Origin: Cloeon dipterum
Taxonomy: Eukaryota; Arthropoda; Insecta; Ephemeroptera; Baetidae
Assembly: GCF_949628265.1 (NCBI RefSeq)
Contig: NC_088788.1
Coordinates: forward strand, 36,832,959 to 36,896,958
Length of the DNA stretch: 64,000 nucleotides
Direction: 5' to 3'
Of this stretch, positions 35,059-47,200 are shown in pieces (within the stretch, counting starts at the first letter, position 1; each line of letters starts with the position of its first letter). The notes beneath the pieces were generated by a model. It searched no databases. It saw only the letters and a list, made by a program, of their open reading frames with translations, and had not been told where the DNA came from. The translations under genes and the position numbers were made by a program.

Positions 35059-35430
35059 AGACCGTCTTTGATGAAGTTTCTGAGCACACCAATCGATTCT
35101 TGAGGGTCAAATTAGATAGAGTGGATATTTTTTCTGACCAAAATGTCGAGCGCGACGTGCGGCGTATATAGCACATAAGCAGAATTTTTTTCCCACCGCC
35201 ATAACAATATGAATGCGAGAAGTGCGCATGCGTCAGAGCTTCGGTTTGAGCACTTGCAGAGGGACATCCAGCCAGCTCTGACGCATGCGCACTTCTCGCA
35301 TTCATATTGTTTTGGCGGGAAAAAAAGTTCATACGTCGCGCTGGACCTTGTGGTCGAAAAATTATCCACTTTACCTAATTCGACCCTCAAGAATCGATTG
35401 GTGTGCTCAGAAACTTCGTCAATGACGGTC
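35059..35430. mobile_element. TTAA-flanked foldback MITE, copy 1
   Basis: This 372-bp element is almost fully self-complementary. Both arms are about 165 bp and read AGACCGTC, GAAGTTTCTGAGCACACC, AATCGATTCTTGAGGGTC, then GCGACGTGC and GCGCATGCGTCAGAGCT, around a loop of about 35 nt. It is flanked on both sides by TTAA (35055-35058 and 35431-35434). It has no open frame of its own. TTAA duplications are known from piggyBac-like transposons, but the terminal sequence is not one I can assign. Confidence 0.85.
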
Positions 35431-36316
35431 TTAAAAAGAAAACTTCACTTCTTTGGAATGAACTCATGAATGACATACGATTTTTATTACTTTTGCAAAT
35501 TTCCTCCTCAAATTTATGACAGAAGAGTGCTCTGGGGTAGATTTTAAATATTTTCCAATCTTATAATTTTGGCATTAAATGAATAATTGCACCTGATGAT
35601 GTAATGCGGTCTGGTAAGGCGCGCAGTTGCTTCTTCTCGCGGTTGCTCAGGGGTGTGAAATCGCGTGAGGCAACGAGAGCGATTCGGCTGCAAATCGGTC
35701 ATGCAGCCGATAGAGATTGGTTTGTCGCGGCCAAGAGTGTGTCTGCCGAGCATGTCTTGAAATGACGACAATTTCGGCGTGACACTCATACCGAAATTAG
35801 CTTTTCAGCGGCGCCGTGATGGATTGGCGAAACAGGGCTGGCCCCGCGTGCACGTCGCGCGCATTCCCACAAGGTCTAGTAACGCAGGCCTGCAATTAAT
35901 TTCCCGCGCACAACTTTAATCCTGCGATGGAAGGATGCATTTCACTGGCTTCCTACGCCGTTTCTCATTCTCAATGCCATTTGGCTCTCCAGTTTTTGGA
36001 ATCTACTCGCAACGAGATGAATCGAATGCATGCTACAATCTTTTGTAAAGGATTTCTGACAGAAAAGTGCGCAGGGAAAATCTAATGCCGATTTTTTTTA
36101 AATTTTTTTCAAGTCATAGTTGTCATAAAATCAAGTTTCATTCTGTCCATTTCAAATTTTGCCTTTTTAATCAAATTTTCAATCGCATTTCCGGGAAATT
36201 GGGCACAGAAAAATATGCAAATTCATGAGATTTCCGAATTTGAAAAGATTTTTCATCTATAGCACTCATAACCACAGCTGAATTATAATTAGAAATGTAA
36301 CCATATCTAATGTATG

Positions 36317-36350
36317 ACATCACCAAAAGACAATAAAGATATTATTAATC
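36317..36350 (+). mobile_element. Non-LTR retrotransposon tail fragment
   Basis: CAAAAGACAATAAAGAT followed by ATTATTAATCAT, the same tail as the element at 17440-17675. Upstream similarity fades quickly, so only the 3' end is clear. Confidence 0.6.
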
Positions 36351-37340
36351 ATAATTCTAATTAGAAAATTTTTTCAACCCTTGTTGGCATGTTTGACAGT
36401 GTAAATATGATGGTAAAAAGTAAAAATATAAATTTTTCGTTAAATTAAATAAATTTTTTCGGATCAATGAGAATAAAATGCACAAAAATTATTTGAAACG
36501 TTTGAATAATCAGCTATAATTTGTAGGCCATGCGTGGCGCCATCAGTTGATTACAAGATTGCATGCATGTAAGTGCGAAATTTCCCCGTTATCACGCACG
36601 CTATCGAAATTTCCAATCAGGTGCTGCAAAATTGGCAAATAATCCACTCTTAATTCTGATTGAGTCGCCAAAGGTTGTTACAAAAAGCAACCGCGGGATT
36701 AAGAAAAACAAACAAAACGTGTGGCACTTGATGTAATCACGCGGAGAGTCCGATAATTTTCGGATTTGCCAAGCGCGCAACATTATTGGAAAGTCCGATA
36801 TTGCCTCTTGTAACAGGTGTGGCTAATGTTGTCTGATAAGCACTGTATAAACACTGCTCTCATTAACAAAAAACGAGTTTGCTTGCTGGACGCACAGATT
36901 AGGATTAAAAATTAATTATGTGCAGGTTTCATTCGAGAGGAATTGCTTTAAAAAAAAGTACGCGTCGAGTTCATTGAGTAAAACCGATTTTCTGGAGCGC
37001 CGGACGTGTCATTTGTGGCCACTATGTTCTCAAGAGCGAATTTGCAAGAGCTGTTGACATGTCTGGATCGTTATCGCGCTCACCCCCGCGCTGGTTCAAT
37101 AACTGACGAGTGTCCCCTTTGGTGCCTGAGCGGAGAAGCCATGCACACTTATCTTCTTGCTATATCATAGCGCAGCTTTAGCTCGTCATGCCACACAATG
37201 CTCAATTACAGCCCAAATTCAATGCTAAAAGAGTGCAACCAGATTAATTAATTAATTAAATTGAAAATGATGAGAGGGAAAATTCGTTTTTATACAGATA
37301 GTTACGAACCATTGTCGTACAAAGTACTGTAATTAATGCA

Positions 37341-37752
37341 CAAGTTGCGTAAGCCCTTAGTGTTCGAAGCTACAAACAGATGGCGCCATCGTACACTTTC
37401 GATTTTTTTTATTGGCACCTGCACTGCGATATCAACTCTGCTACTGTGCATTCTTCACTTTATATGTTTTCTTTCGACATGCTGAAAACAAAAATCAGTC
37501 AATCCAATCGTCGTAGAATCGAGAAAAACAATTTTTAATTAAAAAATCTTTTCCGACGATTCTACGGTGAATGGCTGAACTGATTTTGGTTTTCAGCACG
37601 TCAAAAGAAAAAATTATTAAGTGAAGAATGAACAATAACAGGATTGAGTCTGAAATCGCTGCGGAAGTTCCTTAAAATTGAATTGTTTACTTAAGTTTAC
37701 GGTGGCACCATCTGTTGGCGGCTTCGAACCCTACGGGCTTACGCAACTGTTG
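37341..37752. mobile_element. Foldback element with TTGCGTAAGCCC ends
   Basis: The left end TTGCGTAAGCCC and the right end GGGCTTACGCAA are inverted. Inside, GTTCGAAGC...CAGATGG..CCATC pairs with CCATCTGTTGGCGGCTTCGAA. Centrally, GAAAACAAAAATCAGT and CGTAGAATCG pair with their complements around 37540-37600. It is about 410 bp with no transposase frame. A clear target duplication is not visible. Confidence 0.75.
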
Positions 37753-38210
37753 AAAATCAACCCAAAATATTTGGCAAAATCACGATTTGTGCAAAAGTGA
37801 CCCATCAATTGATTCATCTCGCTGACAATGAGCAGATTCCCAAAAATAAAATTTCAAGAAGGGCAATTTAAATTTAAAATAAATTTTTCCTCCTATTACC
37901 GAGTTAGAATTTTAGATCAAAACTGTTGATGCATTTCTCCTGCGGGTGCGGAGCAGCAATTTATCTCGGTTGACGTAACGTGTAACGTGCAGCGAGCATT
38001 GGTAAATCAATGATGCACGGTGATGCGCCGGCGTGAATGGTGAGGCTGCGGCGGCGTTGTCGCCACGCCGGCCGCAGCAGCAACCCTGCCGCTGCGCTCC
38101 ACTCGTGTATTTCTGCACAGCTCGTCACTTCGCCTCGTGAGAGTGCTGCTGCCCTTTCGAGTGCTCCTCTCGTTTCGTACCCCCACAACAAAAGCAAACA
38201 CGCAACTCAC

Positions 38211-41200
38211 ATGGAGCGTCCGAATCGCTTTTCAGATTTCCTGCTCTCAACCATGGGTGACCCTACGGCGGCGGCGGCCAGCTGCAGCAAGCTCCGCCAG
38301 ATCAAGCGCTGGCTCAAGAAAAACCTGCTCCTCCTGGTCACCGTCTCCGGCGTCTTCTTCGGCGTCGTCTTAGGTCAGTCCAAATTCTTTTTTATTCTTT
38401 TCTTCGGTTAAAAATGATTTTTTTTTTGTCTAAATAAGCTCAGGAAAATTTGAAACAACGCAAGCAGTGGGGGGTAGTTTCTTTTAATTCGGGATTAGGG
38501 CTGTGAAATTATAATTTAAATTTGGATGCTCCGGATTTATTTTATTTTATACAGGCATAACTGAAAAATAAATAAATATTAAAATATTTCGGTTGACGAC
38601 TAGTTCTTGTGGTAAAATCAATTGGTACGGGGTAGGGGGTGGTGGGTGGAAGGCCCCTTTGGCACACATAATAAGCACACATCAGTACACGTCGCTCCGT
38701 CTTCGCGCGGATCAAACAGCAACGAAAGGATTTTCCAGCGCTCGGAAAAAAAGAAAAGTAAAGCCTGGGCCCTGCCATTATTATACGGCTTCTCTTTTGT
38801 TGGCTTGTGCACGGGCCGACCTTCTGCGCCTAATGAGAAAGCGGAAAACATTATACAAGAGCCCTACTTTTCGCCAAGCGAAACGCAGCAAAATACACCC
38901 TCTGAGAATGCAGCATTTTTATATAATTAATTACGCCTCTGCCCAATTTCCCGGTAAAACCGTTAGAAAAGGGGATTGAAATTCACCAAGAAGAAAAAAG
39001 CTTGAGTTTATGAATACTAACTTAGAAAAAATTAAACTCTAGCTCAAGCTGCTACATTTCTGTTGGAAATTTCAGGAAAAAATCCATAGATTTTCTCCAA
39101 AAGTATGAAAATAATGTATCATTCGATTCTTCTAGCTGACTAAATTCCAAATTTGACAAGTTTTGTTCAATCCGACCACTTTTCAAGAAATTTTGGCAGT
39201 TTGAAATTCTTTTTGAAAAATTTTTTAAGGCGTGGATGTTAACGCTATTTTTTGGAAAATTGAACGCTAGAATTGAAGCGAAAAAACACCAGATTTTTTC
39301 GGACGAAAAGGTGCAGAAATATAAAAAAATCTTTGAGATGGATTTCGCGGCTTTAAAAATAGAATTTGATTGCTTTTTGGTCGACCAGAGGTGGAAAGAC
39401 GCGTGTTATGCGAATAGACATACGATATCACGCCATGCCTGTCACGGCTTCCACTTTTTGCTATGTAATGTAACAAAATTTCATAGGGAAACTCTACCTA
39501 CTTGTGTGTGTAAACTTTGTGATGAGAGTATAGACTTTTACCATTTTCTTAGTTGTGATAAAAACAAGATGAGTCTGACACAAGCTGGAAAATGCCCAGC
39601 TAAATAAAATGACAAAGTGTAGTATTTACTTCGTTGTACACATCATGATAGTGTTTAATAAGTAAATGATTATTGCTTTTTGAAATTTTCCACAAAAAAA
39701 ATCAAGTTGTGTCTCTTATTTGGAATATCAACCGCTGATTGAATGCAATGCCAAAATAGCCGAGTCGCACTGGTCGGGCTCGATTTAGTTTTCCATTATA
39801 TAAGAACATGCATCCTCTGTGCCTGTAGCTCGTTTTTCAAATCTGCAACTAGTCTGGCCGTTGCGCCTCAATGCACTTTGGCTGCTGTCCAGTCTGCTCG
39901 CGGACTCGCGGAATATTTACCGCGATTTTTAGCTGATCAATCTACATTTTTTCCCTTTTGGCAGAGTCTTCTCATTTAGACTGCTTTTTTCTCGCTCGCT
40001 CGCTTGGATCGGTCTAATTGGCCTTTTCTTTTGGTGCGGCCGCGCGGCGTTTAATTTGCGCATCAACACGCACATCTTTGCGTCTTGTTTGGCCGGCGCT
40101 GCGCATTTACTCACCTAAGCAGCTTGGGTTCAAGTCAAATTTGCACACGTGCCTCATTAATTTGCCGGCTTGTGGCCGCGTGCGTTTTGAGTGGGCGGAT
40201 TAGCGGGGCTTATTCCCCACGACAGTGACACATTTTCTCGCTCTTTCTTTGAATTAAGCTCGGCTTTTCCTCCATTCAACGTGATATTTTTATTCATGGC
40301 AACATGTGCCAAACAAAATTAACGATTTATCGATTTTTTCCTCGCTGTCATTGAGACCTGGGCAGTGGCTCAATTTATTCCATTAAAGGGCATAATTAAG
40401 CTTTTTTTTATTATTTATATCAAAATTTCTAGGCATATGACACACTTGGGCCGACACTTTTTTCTTTACCTAAGATGACGTAATTTTGGGCATTCAATAA
40501 AAAACAAAATTAAAATAATTTCAAGGGAATATAAAAGTTGTCGATCTAATTAGGTAGTAATTTTCCGGGGAAGGTACTTGGATTATTATGTCACCCCTAT
40601 AAGACCCAAAATCAGAAAATCGATGTGCGCGATAATTTGATAAATTGTAGACCATATCAAAACCACTCCCAGCAGCGAAAATAAACACAATTTTCGTTCC
40701 CCTTGTGAATAGAATTCAAATGAATAGCAAATTGACAAGCATGCAATTTGCGGATATCAAATTATGGCTAGGATGAACAAACACGCTAGATTCGCTCGTG
40801 GGCAAATCGAGTGCATATAATATGTGTATAACTTCATCTCGTTCTCTCAACAACTCGATCGTCGTCCTTTCAGCTCATTGTTGATCAAACTTTTCCATTT
40901 TATCTCTACAGAAGACCTGTTGTGAAAAAATGCAATCTCAGCCGTCGTCAAAGCAGAAAAGGAAAATACGATGTAGTCTGAGCAAATTGGCTGGCTCTTT
41001 ATAATAAAATCACCAACATTAAGTACGCGGCGGCTATTGGAAAGCAATGTAAAAGAACCACCCCCGCAAAAGCGAGCGAGTTAACGAGCAAACAAGGCTG
41101 CACGCCAAGGACGTACCCTGCGAGATTTAAAAGGCTTTTCTACGCCTTGCTGCGTTACTGCGACTGCTAGGGCAAATACAAACTGACGTACAAACTTACA

Positions 41201-44200
41201 CGCTGCACCGAGAAGGGAACTCAATCCCTTCAACAACGCGCTGGAAATCGATTTCCGTGAATTGCGCCGGGATTTGTCGGCGGAAAATTCCACCATGCAC
41301 TTGCATCGTCATTGAAAGTGCTTTGCTGACGTTATTTACCACAACAACGCGTTTCTCTGTGGGATCAGCGCCAAAGTTATTTGTTGACCCATATTTACCT
41401 GTGAGCCAGAGTAGCGAATTACACGCTCCGTCAAAATATGATTCAATTGGCACACTCGTGCGTGCCGATCTTTAAATTTAGACTTGAAAACAACAAGGTA
41501 CAATTAGAATGGACGGCCTAGCTCATATTCGAAAGTAGAAAAGCAATTATTCTAATTACGCCAAGGACTGTCAATTCGTGAAAATACGGTTTTTGAAGGT
41601 TTATTTAATTTTGCTTTATTAAATCGATTATTTCTGCAGAACGAGTTCGTAAAAATTGTCTTCTTTTTAAACAATTGCACAGGAAACAAAAAATATTCTT
41701 TTTCGACTTAGGGGATGGAATTATGGCCAATAGAGGTTGGTTGATGAAGGGTGAGCACCCTAAAAACTATTCAGCTCACCAGTGAGAGTTAAGCCAAGTT
41801 GAACGGTGTGCAGTTTTTGCATTTCTGTCCCTTACAACCCTAGATTTGGCGCTCACAACATTTGAAAAAATTAAAAAAATCGTAGTTTTGAAATAAAAAA
41901 AATCGAATTTCTTGAAATCGAAGCCGAATACCATCTCGAAATTTTTACACAAGTTCTTACGTACCCTGAGACCACTTTTTAGGGGCGTTCCGGATTTCTA
42001 AAGTATGCCGCTGGTTTTCAAATTTAAATACATAACACCCGGAAATTTACGAAAAATGAGGCTTCGTGACCTTTGACCTTGACCGATGGTGTTCATTCGA
42101 TCGGGCTTGACGAGAGGAGTTCAACGCACACCTTCACCAATAAAAATTAAATATTGCATTCTCATAACCCCCAAAAATGTCTGATCGATGGTGTGAATTT
42201 GGTTAGGTTATCTTGATTGACACCGTCCGTGATTTTCTCTCAAAATGAAAATAAAATAATTATGTGTTTCAGGAGTGGGGCTGCGGCCGCTGCATTTGTC
42301 GCCAGATGCGATTCTGCTGGTGTCGTACCCCGGGGAGCTGTTCATGCGACTGCTCAAACTGATGATTCTTCCACTCGTGATCGCCAGTTTGATCGCAGGT
42401 AAAGAAAGTTACGGCGTCGGTCGGGATATTTTTGAGCTTCGCGTAGTGGACCACAGTCGGCAGCTAAAAATAAATCAAAAAATACATCTCGACGAAAAAT
42501 ATTCCATGCAGCCCTGAAATAGGCAGCAGAGTTGAACGAACTTTGTGGCGTTTTATTTCGAGCAGCCGGCGATCAAGACAAAGCGAAATAAAGTTAAGTT
42601 ACAATGAATGCGCGGTGTAAAAGCTTTAAAATTGTTTCGCCAGCTGGTTTAAAAGTAGCGCTCGATTCAAGCCGGGCGGGCCAGATTTCAAATTGAGCGA
42701 GAAAAGTGATCTCTGCACTTTACTAATTGGAATTGTGTGTGTGTGTGTGTGTGCACGCAGGGGCTGCAAGTTTGAACGCCAAGATGAACGGCCGGCTCGC
42801 TATCCGCACAATGGTTTACTTTCTGCTGACGTCGCTGTTCAACGCCGCCCTCGGCGTTGCCCTCGCCCTCATCATGCACCCCGGCGACCCCGAAACAAAG
42901 AGAATTTTGGGCGCCGGCACTGAGCACCGAGAGGTCAACATTCTCGACGGCTTTCTCGATCTCGGCAGGTACCGAAATCACCAACACGAGTTGCAATCAA
43001 ATCGATAAAATTGCTTCTTTTTACAGAAACATTTTCCCTGACAACTTGTTCCAAGCAGCATTTCAACAGGTAAAAAAGTTACATTTTTTTGTTTGCTCTC
43101 GTCGCGCGAGACACACCCTCGAAAAGTCGAGCACGCCGCCAGAGCAGTGACGCAAATATGAGTCTGGCCATTTTTCAAAATTGACCCACTCGCCTGGCGT
43201 CACGTAGTTGTTGGCATTTGTAAATTTTTTTCATATCCTAAGCATCCACGCAGAATATTTTGAGATATTTTTCGTCTAATTTCGTCAAGCGCGGAATGGA
43301 AGGCTCTGTAGCTTTCCTTGTTCTTGAATCGCTAATGGCGCTCGGACAGGAGTGCTATGAGATATTCTAAAACGCTGTTGGAGAGCCTTTGCCAACTTCT
43401 TTTGAATCAGAGAAAATTTATGAGCGGCCGTCGTTCTTTAATAAAAAAAGTCAGCTCGTCACGCGCCTTACTTGAAAATAATCCAATTAGAGAGTTTTAA
43501 CGAGAAACAAATATTTCAGGCTCACACTGTCTACGTCCCACGTCAAGTGTACGTCCGCAACGGCACGGAGAACGACACTGCAATTGCGTCAGTAGATATC
43601 GATGTCCTGAAAGCAAACATTCGCATGGTCAGGGATATTCAATACAGGTAATTTGGTTTTATTCCGGTGACGCTAAAATAATTGCGCCACTTTTGCCCAG
43701 TTTGTTTTGCTTCGTGTGCTAGAAGCCTTACGCCTTCAATTGCACTTCCCCCGCGCTCGAGGTCACATTGAACATTGACAAACAATCGTCAATAAGCGAA
43801 AACCTTGGCAGGCTTAAAAGTGCATCTCGTTTTTATTGCAGGGAGGGAACCAACACCCTGGGCATCATTTTCTTCTGCCTGGTGTTTGGCACCGTGCTCG
43901 GGACACTCGGACGCAAAGCTAGAGTGGTTGTTGAGTTTTTCTCCGCCGTCGATGAAGTTATCATGAAGATGGTCACCGGTGTCATGTGGTAAGTCAAATA
44001 AACAAACGCTGTTTTATATGTCAACATTAAAATTTAATCATTTTTTTAGAAAATCGGGCCTCTCAGCGTACTTGAAAATTTTGAAAATATCGGTTTGTAG
44101 GCTGTCTAAATGGGCGCATCTTTTGGCACAAAGTTTAATGTTCTAGAATTACTAGAATTATTAAAACTCAAGATATTCTCATTTTCGAGAACGCCCCGAG

Positions 44201-47200
44201 AGGTCCGTTTCTCCAGATTTCACCCTGATTTTCGGGAAAACTGCATTAATTCAATTCCTCAAATTACTTATTTTGCAGGGGGGCTCAAATTTTGAAAAGG
44301 CGATTTTTTCAAACAATATCATAACTTTTTCCTGGATGGAAGTACATTAAAAACATTTATGAGAAAAATGTTCTAAAATAGACGCTAAACCAGTTGCCTT
44401 GGTGATCAACTTAGTATGTCAAAGATCAAGGTCACAAAATATGGTTTAATGTGGTACTTTTTGAGAAAATCTAAGGCAACCTTGAAAGTTGATCATTATT
44501 TCAACAGAGCATTTTTGTGCAGATTTTGAGGCGGATTTGACCCAAATTTTAGTGTAAAACAATTACAATAATGACTATCTGAGGTCATGGTCGGGTGTGA
44601 GTCGCCCTACTCATCCCTGGCGTGGGGCGGAAATTTTTAGTTAAAATTAACACGCACGGTTTCGCCTTGACTGAATGGAATTTTTGACTCAGGTTGACCC
44701 CGATCGGAGTGAGCAGCGTGATCGCGGGCAAAATCCTGAGCGTGGAGAACTTGGGCCTGGTGACGGTGCAGCTGGGCTGGTTCATCTTCACGGTGGTGCT
44801 GGGGGTGCTGTTGTACCAGCTGGTGTTCATGCAGCTCATCTACCTGGCCATCGTGCGGCGCAACCCGTTCAAATTCTACTGTGGCCTGATCCAAGCCACT
44901 CTGACGGCATTTGCCACCGCTTCAACGTGAGTGCGGGCCCTTTCTCCACCGGCCACCCTCACCTTCTCCCTGCCTCCACCCCCACACAAAAATATGTATT
45001 GATGAGGTATGCAGTGCTGGGAGATACTTAGGATTCTGCTGTCGACGGCCTGACTCAATCAGAGAAACCAAATTTTTACACCGCACCATCAAGCCGATTT
45101 CAATTATTTATTGAACAACAACAAAAACAAACCTGAACATGTCCCTTGATGGAGTGGTTGAGAATTATTCTTGGAAAATTATATCTGAATGTTTTTTAAA
45201 TTGAAAAAAACAACATGGCTGATTCAATCATGCCGAGCCGACCTGATGACTCCGTATCTGCCGGGCTGAGGAAGGTAAAGCGAGGAGACATTTTCGCACC
45301 TTTCAATCCCATCCTGACACCTCGCGGCCGGGAGGAAACACTCGCCCCCATTTAATTCGGTCTCCTTGCGTTACCAGCAGATTGCAATATCTGCTTTATT
45401 TTTGACTGTCCAAAGTACGAGCTTCAAAATTGTTTTTGCCGTTGCCTCGCTCGCGCGCGCGCCGATGCGTACTTTTGGCACTCAACCTGAAAGAGACAAA
45501 TTGTTAGGAACGAGAAAGTTTGCATCCGCGCTTTTTGTCTCTTGTTCTTATTTGGTTAAAATTGTTCATTGTCCTCTGTGCATGCATTTCATTTCTCTTC
45601 ATTGCAATCGCTGTTGAAGTGAAGCTGCGTTTATTCCCAGAATTAGCATTCATTTTTAGCCTTGTTTCAAAATCCGCCAAGATGAAGAGTTGACCGCGGC
45701 TCTCATATTTATTCACTTCTGCAGATATATTTATCCATTCTCATCTCTTCATTTTTTCCGTTTTTAGCAACACATGCTCAAAAGAATTTTTGCACAGAAT
45801 CTCTGCAGAATTCTTTCTCCCTCTTGCACATTTAAATTTCATTCAAATTTTCTCCCTTTATTTTGAGTTGGCTGCTTTTTAATGCCGAGTTGTATACTTT
45901 TCTCTCTCTTTTTTTTCTCTCTCTCTCTCTCTCCTCTGGTTTAATTACAGCGTGATTCTATTCACATACCGCGTTTTGTTGAATTTTTGTAAATAATATT
46001 TTAACGGAGATTTGTGCGAGAAGCAAGCGCGTGCTCCCAACAAGAAAGTGCCGCCGACAAAAGCTAGCGTGTGTCAACCAAAGACAAAGGGTTTTGTTGA
46101 TCGCCTCGATGGGTAAGTACGAAGGAATGGTCAGCAAAACCAGCATTTCTATCCATATCCATCCTTGATCATTTTTTCGGCAGCGTGTTTTAGTTTTTTC
46201 TTTATGCAGGATCGAAAAGGTTTATTTGGCCATTAAAACTAAATTAATCTTTGCAAGTAGAACCGTTAAAGATTTAATTTATTTTGCCTATAAGTGAAAA
46301 AATGGTTAGTAAAATGACTTATTTTAGTTCAATTCAACGTTGGATTTTGAAGAAAAAAGTTACCGGATTCTCTATGAGCGGTGACCGCACTGGAAAAGGG
46401 CGTAAATTAGCGGGGAATTAGAAATGGGGGCGTGGATTCCCGGGAAATGAAATAAGATGGTGGGGCACAATGTCATGAAGCACAGGAAAATAGTTAAATT
46501 GGACGTTTTTCTGATAATTTTAAAAATGGGGCGTGACAAGTGTGGCGAAGCGCGGAAAAATCGTAAAATTTTAAGCCTTTTGAGCTGAATCCTGATAAAA
46601 CTACCGGTTTTCAGAAAATATTTGAAGAAACTAAACGCGCAGGCCGTGCTCATTATTAGTTAAAAGATAATTTGGTTTTTGGGGGGAACATATGTCAAAA
46701 GAAAAAGATAAAAAAGTAAGCACGTTTAACAATTTGAGGGAAGCGACAAAGAACAAATAAACGTTCTTGATGCGCACTTTGCATATATATATTTCATTGA
46801 ATCATCTGCCTTATTCATGAAAGCCATTGAGAGCGCGTGATGTGAGTTGCAAATGTCGCCTTTCATTCAGCTTCACAATAGAACACGCGGAGGAAGTAAG
46901 CAGTCTCGTCCCGCCGGGCAGCACAATTGGAAAACGAGCTGGGCTGCTCTCTTCGACTGACTTTTCAGCCGCTTGTGAATGGACCACTTTTGTCTGCACA
47001 CACACACTCACACACACAAACGCACAGCACACTCTCTCTTCTTTTCAGCCACTAAGTTGCGTCGAATTGTGTCGAATTACTGGGACGGCAAACCGAATCG
47101 AAGGACTTCGAGAGCGCGCGTTTTGTTTAATTTTAATGCCCGCCCGCCTGCTGTCAGAACTCGGCCAGACTAATGTGATGCATGCGTAGGGCCGCGGCTC

